Position numbers and translations under genes: made by a program. A DNA stretch of 6,274 bases from Pseudolabrys sp. (lineage in GTDB: Bacteria > Pseudomonadota > Alphaproteobacteria > Rhizobiales > Xanthobacteraceae): the NCBI GenBank assembly GCA_029945495.1, contig JAQSCR010000669.1, positions 1 through 6,274 of the forward strand. The letters run 5' to 3'. The notes under the pieces were generated by a model. The model searched no databases. It saw nothing but the letters and a program-made list of their open reading frames with translations, and was not told the origin of the DNA. Shown in pieces: positions 1-4,569 of this stretch; the first letter of the stretch is position 1, and each line of letters opens with the position of its first letter.

Positions 1-1
1 G

Positions 2-193
2 GCTGGATCGTCAGGCCAGGAAAGCGACATCGTGCGAGCGCTACGCCAGGGCGCGTCTAACAGCATCAGCCAAACCGGCCAGCAGGTCGTCAGCCGCCAG
101 CTCAACATCGCACCAACATTGACTATACGGCCAGGCTTCCCCGTCCGCGTGATCGTCACGCGCGACCTGGTCCTGGAACCCTATGGAGGTTGA
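2..193 (+). CDS. trbI: TrbI, conjugal transfer protein, C-terminal end only
   Basis: An open frame enters from the left edge and ends at TGA 191-193, giving 63 residues. It contains SDIVRALRQGASNSISQ and ends with RPGFPVRVIVTRDLVLEPYG. This is the conserved end of the TrbI/VirB10 family: a glutamine-rich helix followed by the final beta strand with the R-P-G-x-P-V-R-V-x-V motif. TrbI is the inner-to-outer-membrane scaffold of the type IV secretion apparatus for mating-pair formation, anchored in the inner membrane and spanning the periplasm. The next gene is DUF2274, the usual last partner of trbI in Ti-plasmid-like and alphaproteobacterial ICE trb clusters. Its Shine-Dalgarno sequence (GGAGG at 185-189) lies within the last trbI codons, so the two are probably one transcript. 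The start and most of the protein lie outside the window. Confidence 0.85.
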   Translation, partial: AGSSGQESDIVRALRQGASNSISQTGQQVVSRQLNIAPTLTIRPGFPVRVIVTRDLVLEPYGG

Positions 194-197
194 CATT

Positions 198-416
198 ATG
201 AAGCTGAAACTTGGTCCGCTCGCAGACGATAAGCCGGTGAAGATCACCCTCGAACTTCCCGCGGCGCTGCACCGTGATCTCACAGCTTACGCCGACGTGC
301 TCACTCGCGAGGGCGGGCAACCTATAACAGATCCCACAAAGCTCATCGGCCCCATGATCGCGCGCTTCATGGCGACCGATCGCGCGTTTGCGAAAGCGCG
401 ACGGAATCAATCGTAG
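198..416 (+). CDS. DUF2274 family protein of the trb conjugation cluster
   Basis: The gene encodes 72 residues. I chose ATG 198 because GGAGG (185-189) sits eight bases upstream; an in-frame ATG at 183 lies before that ribosome site. The protein begins MKLKLGPLADDKPVKITLEL, followed by a helical part (AALHRDLTAYADVL) and IGPMIARFMATDRAF near the end. This is the pattern of the small DUF2274 proteins found directly after trbI. The strand-helix-helix order resembles a ribbon-helix-helix DNA-binding fold, but that is inference and the family's function is not established. Only 4 bp separate it from the trbI stop, so translation is probably coupled. Its last 50 bp overlap the 3' end of the oppositely oriented LysR gene. 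There is no signal peptide or membrane segment. Confidence 0.8.
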   Translation: MKLKLGPLADDKPVKITLELPAALHRDLTAYADVLTREGGQPITDPTKLIGPMIARFMATDRAFAKARRNQS

Positions 417-1344
417 ATTCTTGTTTAGAGAAAACGGGATCGCCGATTGGCGCCGATGGAGAACGCGCCTCGGACATCTTCCGGGCCAGACTGAGCATAC
501 GCCTGAGAGCCGGATTTTCGTTTCGCGGCGACCAGACCGCGCTGAACGCCAACTCTTCCCCGAGAAGCGGGCGATAGATGACACCCGGAAAATGCATCGC
601 CGTCGCCGCCTCGCTGATCAGCGTCAACCCTCGACCGAGCGCCACAATCTGCATGAGACTGTCCCGCCCAACACCATGCCGTTCGACCATCGGTCGATCG
701 CCGGCCTCGACCAATCGTTTCACCAGAAAATCGCCGATATCAGATTCCGGCCGTGCTTCGCCAAAAACGAGAGGCTGGCCGCGCAGGTCGGGCCAATCGA
801 CTTCCGACAATACAGCGAGCTTGTGATGCGAAGGCAGGGCGACGAACAGCCGCTCGGTCCAGAGCTGCGTCACGTCGCAATCCGTCAATGCCGGATCCCC
901 TGTGACGAAAGCAACATCGAGTCTGTGTTGCCGGACAGCGGCAAAATGGTCCGACGGCGCACCATCGACGAACTCTAGGCGGACACCGGCATGACCGGCG
1001 TCGAAGGCTTGGAATAGTTCCGCGAGAAAGCCAGAGGCCATCGAAGATAAAATGCCGATGCGCACAGCGCCGTCCTCGGCACGCCCGATCGCTCCGACAT
1101 CCGTTACGGCGTGACCGATCTGATCGAGGGCTATACGGGCGCGATATAGGAACCGCTGCCCCGCATAGGTGAGCTTCACGCCCTCATGAGAGCGGATAAA
1201 AAGGGCTGCGCCAATTTCGTCCTCAAGATCGCGAATACGACGGCTGATGGACGATTCTTGGACGCTGAGCGCCTTCCCAGCACCACGAAAGCTCCGTTGT
1301 TCAGCGGCAGCGACTACATAGCGGAGATGACGCAGTTCGATCAT
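367..1344 (-). CDS. LysR-family transcriptional regulator
   Basis: The protein has 325 residues from the ATG at 1342-1344. A TTG ten codons upstream is also open, but MIELRHLRYVVAAAEQRSF is the usual LysR beginning. A weak AAGG lies upstream of the ATG. Residues 1-60 form the winged helix-turn-helix, with the core at about 18-37 (SFRGAGKALSVQESSISRRI) followed by LEDEIGAALFIRS and the wing KLTYAGQRFL. Residues from about 90 on form the co-inducer-binding domain: VRIGILSSMASGFLAELFQAF, LDVAFVTGDPAL, then LFVALPSHHKLA. The family usually has about 300 residues; the excess is a polar tail after LARKMSEAR that runs into the DUF2274 gene on the other strand. LysR genes at the end of trb clusters are common in alphaproteobacterial ICEs, so a role in controlling transfer or cargo is plausible but not shown. 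The effector is unknown. Confidence 0.88.
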   Translation of the reverse strand: MIELRHLRYVVAAAEQRSFRGAGKALSVQESSISRRIRDLEDEIGAALFIRSHEGVKLTYAGQRFLYRARIALDQIGHAVTDVGAIGRAEDGAVRIGILSSMASGFLAELFQAFDAGHAGVRLEFVDGAPSDHFAAVRQHRLDVAFVTGDPALTDCDVTQLWTERLFVALPSHHKLAVLSEVDWPDLRGQPLVFGEARPESDIGDFLVKRLVEAGDRPMVERHGVGRDSLMQIVALGRGLTLISEAATAMHFPGVIYRPLLGEELAFSAVWSPRNENPALRRMLSLARKMSEARSPSAPIGDPVFSKQESTIDSVALSQTRDRSP

Positions 1345-1579
1345 CAAACGCTGCAGCCTTCGCAACACGAACAAGCGTTTGACTTAGACCAGCAGTAGAG
1401 TTGCAAGTGCCTGCCAGAAAATGCGTGGGCCTCCGACTTCTTACCTGTCCGCGCAGCAATTGCCGGCGCACTGAACGGCAGTCCGATGCCGAAGGCATCG
1501 TGCGGGATGGTCGCCGATACGGTATGCATCGTCCTATTCTCTTTCATCATTAAATACTTGGCGCCACCCTCTCGGCTTC

Positions 1580-1593
1580 TTGCCAATTGGCAA
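1580..1593. promoter_or_regulatory. Perfect 14-bp palindrome, possible regulator site
   Basis: TTGCCAATTGGCAA equals its own reverse complement. It contains a T-N11-A spacing of the kind LysR-type regulators bind, and its right half supplies the TTGGCA -35 hexamer of the tetR promoter. A protein bound here would cover that -35 element. Which regulator, if any, binds is unknown; the neighbouring LysR is the obvious candidate. Confidence 0.4.
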
Positions 1594-1615
1594 CATACTT
1601 TATCATCGATAAATT
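1587..1615 (+). promoter_or_regulatory. Predicted sigma-70 promoter of tetR
   Basis: TTGGCA (1587-1592, five of six consensus positions) and TAAATT (1610-1615, four of six) are separated by 17 bp. Transcription would start near 1622. Operator 1 (1599-1613) covers the spacer and part of the -10 element. Operator 2 (1628-1642) lies just downstream of the predicted start, between it and the tetR ribosome site AGGTGAGA (1656-1663). This layout predicts autorepression. Confidence 0.55.
1599..1613. promoter_or_regulatory. tetO-like operator 1
   Basis: TTTATC-ATC-GATAAA has perfect 6-bp arms around a 3-bp centre, the architecture of the Tn10 tet operator (TCTATC-ATT-GATAGA). The surrounding 19 bp, ACTTTATCATCGATAAATT (1597-1615), match tetO1 as I recall it at 15 of 19 positions. 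The TetR gene 55 bp downstream keeps the operator-contacting residues of Tn10 TetR, so it is the likely ligand. The site overlaps the predicted tetR promoter. Confidence 0.7.
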
Positions 1616-1627
1616 TTCGACAAAACG

Positions 1628-1642
1628 TTTATGGTTGATAAA
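1628..1642. promoter_or_regulatory. tetO-like operator 2, one arm position imperfect
   Basis: TTTATG-GTT-GATAAA repeats the operator 1 pattern with a single mismatch between arms (G in place of C at 1633). Its centre is 29 bp from that of operator 1, close to the 30 bp between the two tet operators of Tn10, so both would lie on nearly the same face of the helix. It sits between the predicted transcription start and the tetR start codon. Confidence 0.6.
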
Positions 1643-1667
1643 TTGTTAAGCGAACAGGTGAGAGACC

Positions 1668-2315
1668 ATGACGAAGGTGCAGCGCGAGTCAGTGATCCGA
1701 GAAGCTTTAGACCTCCTCAACGAAGTTGGTGTGGATGGACTGACGACTCGAAAACTTGCTGAACGTCTCGGCGTTCAACAGCCTGCCCTCTATTGGCATT
1801 TCGAGAACAAGCGTGCCTTGCTCGATGCCTTGGCGGAGGCGATGTTGGCGGAGGGCCACGCGCGCGCTCTCCCCAAGCCAGACGAGAATTGGCCGACATT
1901 CCTCGGGGAGAACGCGCGTAGCTTTCGACATGCGCTGCTCGCCTATCGCGATGGTGCCCTTATCCATGCGGGCACGCGACCGTCCGACCAACAGTTCGAG
2001 AGCATTGAAGCGCAGTTACGCTTGCTTTGTGAGGCGGGGTTTTCACCCGGTGACGCCGCCAAGGCGCTCCTTGTGATCGGCCACTATGTCGTAGGGTCGG
2101 CAATTGAACAGCAGGCGAGCGATACCGACGATTGCCACCGGAAACCCGAAGCTGAATCAGTTCAAATGCCGCCGCTTGTCGCCGCCGCATTTGAGGAAGT
2201 CGGAAAGGCTCTGCCTGACGCTGCTTTCGAATATGGCCTTGCGGTCCTCATCGAGGGGCTGACCTGCAATCGATCCGTTCGAAGGCGGAGCCAAGTCAAT
2301 CGAAGTAAAAAGTAA
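1668..2315 (+). CDS. tetR: TetR-family repressor of the tetracycline-repressor type
   Basis: The protein has 215 residues and starts at ATG 1668 behind AGGTGAGA. It aligns without gaps, from memory, to Tn10 TetR(B) over roughly the first 150 residues. The helix-turn-helix (about 27-44, TRKLAERLGVQQPALYWH) keeps Thr27, Arg28, Gln38, Pro39, Tyr42, His44 and Lys48; Thr40 is Ala. In the ligand domain the residues that contact tetracycline-Mg in TetR are present at identical numbers: His64, Asn82, Phe86, His100, Thr103, Arg104, Pro105, Gln116 and Glu147. Leu131 is Ala and Asp148 is Gln. It should act as a cytoplasmic dimer repressing promoters with tetO-like sites, which lie just upstream, so autoregulation is expected. 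A same-strand monooxygenase remnant starts 46 bp after its stop. The C-terminal tail is basic and unlike TetR(B). Tetracycline binding is inferred, and the true ligand may be another polycyclic compound. Confidence 0.88.
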   Translation: MTKVQRESVIREALDLLNEVGVDGLTTRKLAERLGVQQPALYWHFENKRALLDALAEAMLAEGHARALPKPDENWPTFLGENARSFRHALLAYRDGALIHAGTRPSDQQFESIEAQLRLLCEAGFSPGDAAKALLVIGHYVVGSAIEQQASDTDDCHRKPEAESVQMPPLVAAAFEEVGKALPDAAFEYGLAVLIEGLTCNRSVRRRSQVNRSKK

Positions 2316-2361
2316 CAAGGAGCCTTTGAACCTCCATCACATTCTTTGGAATGCAGACATC

Positions 2362-2661
2362 ATGTCAGATCGTAATTAGTTTCTCATAATTGGAGCGGGG
2401 CCAACAGGCCTTGTGCTTGCCATCGAATTGGCTCGCAGAGGCATTCGTGTACGTGTCGTCGAAAAGGCATCAGGGCCTTCTAAAGCATCACGGGCAAAGG
2501 GTCTTCAACCACGCAAGCTCGAACTCTTTCACAGACTTGGTCTCGCCGATGCTGTGCTCGCAAGCGGCGGTCAAACAGTCCGTTTCATATCCGGCAATAT
2601 CCGTAGCCACTACACCGCTTTTTTGGCTCTTCCCTTCTCGGAAATCAGCTCCCATTCATAG
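2362..2661 (+). pseudogene. FAD-dependent monooxygenase remnant with amber stop and truncation
   Basis: From ATG 2362 the frame reads MSDRN, then TAG (2377-2379), then FLIIGAGPTGLVLAIELARR. This is the start of a class A flavoprotein monooxygenase of the PheA/UbiH/aromatic hydroxylase type, whose GxGxxG binds the FAD ADP moiety. It continues with VRVVEKASGPSKASRAKGLQ, PRKLELFHRLGLADAVL and ALPFSEI, then stops at 2659-2661. That is about 95 codons, whereas the family has 400-550 residues. A GTG at 2413 could restart translation but would lose the dinucleotide-binding loop. The substrate-binding and second FAD-binding regions are absent, so no active enzyme is expected. It lies 46 bp after tetR in the same direction and was probably its co-transcribed effector. 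This superfamily includes tetracycline-inactivating and rifampicin monooxygenases, but the fragment is too short to name a substrate. The following 124 bases hold no gene I recognise. Confidence 0.8.
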
Positions 2662-2785
2662 CAGTGCGATAGCGGGATCTAAAGTTCGTAAACCTGACCG
2701 AACCTGATCCACATCGCATTTGGTGAAGCTTGGTCGGCACATACTGCGACGGTGGTCGCCAGCAATGCGTTACGTGGAGATCTCG

Positions 2786-3016
2786 ATGGAAGATAAGAAA
2801 TATCTGACTGCCGAGGAAGTCTCAGACCGCTATCGGGGCGGAGTCTCAGTCGGCACATTGCGAAACTGGCGAGCAATGAGGATCGGACCCACCTTCGTCA
2901 AAATCGGCAAGGCCGTTCTTTACCCTGCGGCTGAACTTGATGCTTGGGATCAGAAGAATATGATTATTTGCCGTGCACCAAAGCGACTCAGCATGGATAC
3001 CAGTGAGGGAGCGTGA
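2786..3016 (+). CDS. AlpA/excisionase-like helix-turn-helix protein
   Basis: The gene encodes 76 residues. I chose ATG 2786 because GGAGA (2776-2780) lies five bases upstream and the protein begins as this family does (MEDKKYLTAEEVSDRYRGG). The winged helix-turn-helix covers about residues 6-54: KYLTAEEVSDRY is the first helix region, VSVGTLRNWRAMRIGP the recognition region with the typical T-L-R-N-W, and FVKIGKAVLYPAAELDAW the wing with the usual K-I-G-x-x-V-x-Y pattern. Such MerR/HTH_17-type small proteins serve as excisionases or recombination directionality factors, or as regulators, in ICEs and prophages. Position about 100 bp from the inferred element boundary fits an excision role, but no integrase is visible here. 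The last 20 residues are polar and look unrelated to the domain. The TGA stop shares its final A with a following ATG that opens only a seven-codon frame. Confidence 0.75.
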   Translation: MEDKKYLTAEEVSDRYRGGVSVGTLRNWRAMRIGPTFVKIGKAVLYPAAELDAWDQKNMIICRAPKRLSMDTSEGA

Positions 3017-3104
3017 TGATCACGACGGAGAATGTATAACCGCTCCCAATTCCAGCCACCATGCCTCTTTGCAGTTTTAAGATTTCTTATTATTTTCAAA
3101 TACA

Positions 3105-3130
3105 TAGATAGAATGAGTTGCCTCCTGCAC
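3105..3130. other. Inferred junction between mobile element and chromosomal radC
   Basis: Left of this point (3071-3112) the DNA is AT-rich and non-coding. Right of it the sequence is GC-rich and reads L-L-H-N-H-P-S-G-D, the JAMM segment of RadC. The residues that normally precede it, a hydrophobic strand such as A-I-I-L-V, are replaced by unrelated codons. No matching direct repeat was found elsewhere in the window; the partner copy would be at the other end of the element. Confidence 0.55.
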
Positions 3131-3286
3131 AACCATCCGTCCGGCGACCCGACGCCGTCGCGCGCCGATATCCAGATGACGCAGGCGATCATCGATGTCG
3201 CCAAGCCGCTCGGCATTTCCGTGCACGACCACATCATCGTCGGCAAGCAAGGTCATGCCAGCTTCAAGGGGTTGAAGCTGATTTGA
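3113..3286 (+). pseudogene. radC: radC 3' fragment (JAB/MPN domain end)
   Basis: The frame ends at TGA 3284-3286 and gives about 55 RadC residues: LLHNHPSGDPTPSRAD, then IQMTQAIIDVAKPLGISVHD, HIIVGKQGHASFKGLKLI. The metal-binding H-x-H-x7-S-x2-D part of the JAMM motif is complete (H-N-H-P-S-G-D-P-T-P-S-R-A-D), and the C-terminus is that of a chromosomal RadC. The N-terminal helix-hairpin-helix region and the first half of the JAB domain, including the expected glutamate, are missing; full RadC has about 220-250 residues. The open frame can be read back to ATG 3032, but those codons (FAVLRFLIIFKYIDR) do not resemble RadC. An ATG at 3113 precedes the fragment without a convincing ribosome site. 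I read it as the 3' end of the host gene cut by element insertion. If the element's other end restores radC, the locus may still be functional overall. Confidence 0.8.
3259..3280 (+). terminator. Perfect 9-bp hairpin inside the radC 3' end
   Basis: CAGCTTCAA (3259-3267), loop GGGG, TTGAAGCTG (3272-3280): a perfect 9-bp stem with a 4-base loop encoding the last RadC residues. Only a weakly T-rich stretch (ATTTGATGTTCTTT) follows, so an intrinsic terminator is possible but not textbook. It could instead simply reflect codon choice. Confidence 0.35.
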
Positions 3287-3295
3287 TGTTCTTTC

Positions 3296-3422
3296 ACCCT
3301 CCCCCTTGCGGGGAAAGTCGCGAGCGTAGCGAGCGGGGTGGGGGTTTTCGCCACCTTAATGCCCCCCACCTTGCTCGCCTTCGCTTCGCTCGGCGATCGA
3401 CCCTCCCCGCAAGGGGGAGGGT
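3296..3422. repeat. Long GC-rich inverted-repeat element between convergent genes
   Basis: The outer arms are perfect over 19 bp: ACCCTCCCCCTTGCGGGGA at 3296-3314 and its reverse complement at 3404-3422. Inside, GCGAGCGGGGTGGGGG (about 3330-3345) pairs imperfectly with the segment at about 3364-3380, so the whole 127 bp can fold into one long interrupted hairpin. It fills the gap between the convergent radC and inhibitor genes. Similar palindromic intergenic elements with CCCTCCCCCTTG arms are scattered through Bradyrhizobium/Rhodopseudomonas-type genomes. It probably ends transcription from both sides. No open frame of note lies in it. Confidence 0.75.
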
Positions 3423-3431
3423 AAGAAGCGC

Positions 3432-4118
3432 CTACTGCCGCACCAGCATGATCTCGACTGCACTTTCCGGAACGCGGCGCCAATTGCCGCCCTCCACCTC
3501 TTCAAAGCGCCAGCCGTTGCCGCGCGCGAGAACAAGCACCAATTCGCCGCGATCGAGCCGCCATTGCGTGAAGTTCAAACGCGTGATTTCGGCGTCGCAA
3601 CCCGGCTGCGCGCTGAGCGCGAAGCCGTCGCGCAAAGCCGAACTCGCCAGCGACAGCGTGCAGAGCGTCTTGCCGCCGCGCGTCATCGCCCAAGTGCCTG
3701 CCACCTGCTCCGGCGGCTTCGGCGGCGGACCGCCAGCGGCGGCCGCTTGCAAGAACAGCACGCCAACGCCCGGAGTCGGCGCCTCATACATTCCGCTTTC
3801 CACTTCGCTGAACTCGACGAGCGCTTTGCCATCGGCGTCGAGCAGGAACAGGTTGTCGTTCTCCGGGAATTTCCAGCCGGTGACGCGCGACACGATGGGA
3901 AACAGATTGGCGCAATTGGCGTCGAATTCAACCTTGAAGCCGACCGGGGTCGCGTCGGCCTTGAAGGTGACGCTGCAAATCTTATCGCGGTCGGCGTTCG
4001 AAAACTCCCACGCGCCGAGCACGCCCTTGGCGGAATCGCCGAGCGCCTGCGTCTGCGCCAGCGCCGGGCCGGCCGCGACCAGCGCAATCAGCAACGGAGT
4101 GATCCGGGCCAGTTTCAT
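3432..4118 (-). CDS. Secreted AprI/Inh-family protein with two inhibitor domains
   Basis: The protein has 228 residues. An N-terminal signal peptide (MKLARITPLLIALVAAGPALA, probable cleavage after Ala21) predicts export to the periplasm. Two copies of an Inh-type beta-barrel follow: about 28-113 (G-A-W at 35-37, Cys48 and Cys69) and about 137-228 (G-T-W at 141-143, Cys153 and Cys174), joined by an Ala/Gly/Pro linker (AAAAGGPPPKPPEQ). Both cysteine pairs have the same 21-residue spacing, as expected for the conserved disulphide. Inh/AprI proteins bind and inhibit secreted serralysin-type zinc proteases. In Hyphomicrobiales many Inh-like lipoproteins and periplasmic proteins have no proven protease partner, and none is visible here. 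The start ATG overlaps the stop of the upstream gene (ATGA at 4115-4118) behind GAGGAA, so translation is coupled. It is the last gene of the leftward operon. Confidence 0.82.
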   Translation of the reverse strand: MKLARITPLLIALVAAGPALAQTQALGDSAKGVLGAWEFSNADRDKICSVTFKADATPVGFKVEFDANCANLFPIVSRVTGWKFPENDNLFLLDADGKALVEFSEVESGMYEAPTPGVGVLFLQAAAAGGPPPKPPEQVAGTWAMTRGGKTLCTLSLASSALRDGFALSAQPGCDAEITRLNFTQWRLDRGELVLVLARGNGWRFEEVEGGNWRRVPESAVEIMLVRQ

Positions 4119-4564
4119 GGCTTCCTCGGGCCGCCCTCGCCCTTAGTGTCTTTGACTTTGACGATCTCGTAGATGCCGGCGATGTCCTTCGGGTCGCCGA
4201 GCGCAACGTAACGATCGTCCGGCGTCTCGAAGCGCACGCGGGTCTTGCGCAACGGATCGACCAGGTCGATCGTCCAGCCTTCCAGCAGACGCCAGGCGGA
4301 GATGTCACCCGTGACGGGGAAGCTCTTCTCGCAGCCGGGCGCCACTTCGATCTGATAACCGCCGATGCCGAATTCCTGCTTGAGCGTGACGCGGCAGCGC
4401 TTCTTGCCGCTCTTGTCGCGAATTTCCCAAGCGCCGAAAGTATTGGCAAGCATGGCCGGCTCAACGCCCTTGGTGTCGAGCGGCTTGACCGGCTCAAAGT
4501 CGAAGGCCTTGGCCGGGCCGATCAGGCCCGCCATCAGTGCAACGATGACAAATCCGCGCCGCAT
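4115..4564 (-). CDS. Secreted AprI/Inh-family protein with one inhibitor domain
   Basis: The protein has 149 residues from ATG 4562-4564, which has GGTGA five bases upstream; a GTG three codons earlier (4571-4573) overlaps the upstream stop and is an alternative start. The signal peptide is MRRGFVIVALMAGLIGPAKA with likely cleavage before Phe21. The mature part has one Inh-like domain: G-A-W at about 44-46, then Cys57 and Cys78 with the same 21-residue spacing as in both domains of the next gene, and tryptophans in SAWRLLEGWTIDL. The end (IAGIYEIVKVKDTKGEGGPR) is charged. It probably acts in the periplasm, and protease inhibition is inferred from family resemblance only. It is sandwiched between a dehydrogenase gene and the two-domain relative, overlapping the latter by 4 bp, so the pair likely arose by duplication and is co-produced. 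Confidence 0.75.
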   Translation of the reverse strand: MRRGFVIVALMAGLIGPAKAFDFEPVKPLDTKGVEPAMLANTFGAWEIRDKSGKKRCRVTLKQEFGIGGYQIEVAPGCEKSFPVTGDISAWRLLEGWTIDLVDPLRKTRVRFETPDDRYVALGDPKDIAGIYEIVKVKDTKGEGGPRKP

Positions 4565-4569
4565 GCCGT

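Larger units (their letters stand above)
1345..1667. other. Regulatory region between divergent lysR and tetR genes
   Basis: These 323 bases separate two divergently transcribed regulator genes and hold no gene I can support. The half next to tetR (1580-1642) carries a perfect 14-bp palindrome, a promoter and two tetO-like operators, listed separately. The half next to lysR (1345-1550) is GC-richer and has an open leftward frame starting at ATG 1529 or ATG 1550. It reads MHTVSATIPHDAFGIGLPF before losing any recognisable character. It has no membrane segment, and I treat it as possible debris of a former divergent gene rather than as a coding sequence. Confidence 0.5.
1..3115. mobile_element. 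Edge of an integrated conjugative element or genomic island
   Basis: This stretch contains the end of a Trb-type conjugation cluster (TrbI tail plus DUF2274), a LysR regulator, a TetR regulator with a broken FAD monooxygenase, and an excisionase-like helix-turn-helix gene. These are all accessory functions. At about 3105-3130 the sequence changes abruptly from AT-rich non-coding DNA to GC-rich chromosomal radC coding sequence that lacks its 5' part. Trb cluster plus excisionase-like gene plus interrupted core gene is the pattern of an integrative conjugative element. No integrase, relaxase or opposite end lies in the window, so element type and left boundary are unknown. The right boundary is inferred from the loss of RadC similarity, not from a seen att repeat. 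Confidence 0.6.

Noticed and set aside
388..978. Rightward open frame opposite lysR
   Set aside because: It is antisense to the LysR ligand-binding domain, is rich in Arg and has no recognisable domain.
1301..1498. Leftward frame between lysR and tetR with an Arg-rich translation
   Set aside because: It overlaps the LysR start, has no ribosome site and no family resemblance.
2720..2785. Longer start for the helix-turn-helix protein
   Set aside because: The ATG at 2786 has GGAGA at ideal spacing and begins the conserved domain; the upstream 22 codons look like non-coding sequence.
3032..3112. N-terminal extension of the radC fragment from ATG 3032
   Set aside because: The frame is open, but the residues are unlike RadC and the DNA is AT-rich, so it is accidental read-through across the junction.
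3017..3130. A tRNA gene as the integration target
   Set aside because: No cloverleaf or T-loop sequence (GGTTCRANYCC type) is visible near the junction; the only interrupted host sequence is radC.
3118..4146. Long rightward open frame (342 codons) running from radC across the repeat and the inhibitor genes
   Set aside because: It is out of frame with radC, passes through the inverted repeat, is antisense to two genes with signal peptides and conserved cysteines, and its Ser/Pro/Arg-rich translation matches nothing I know.
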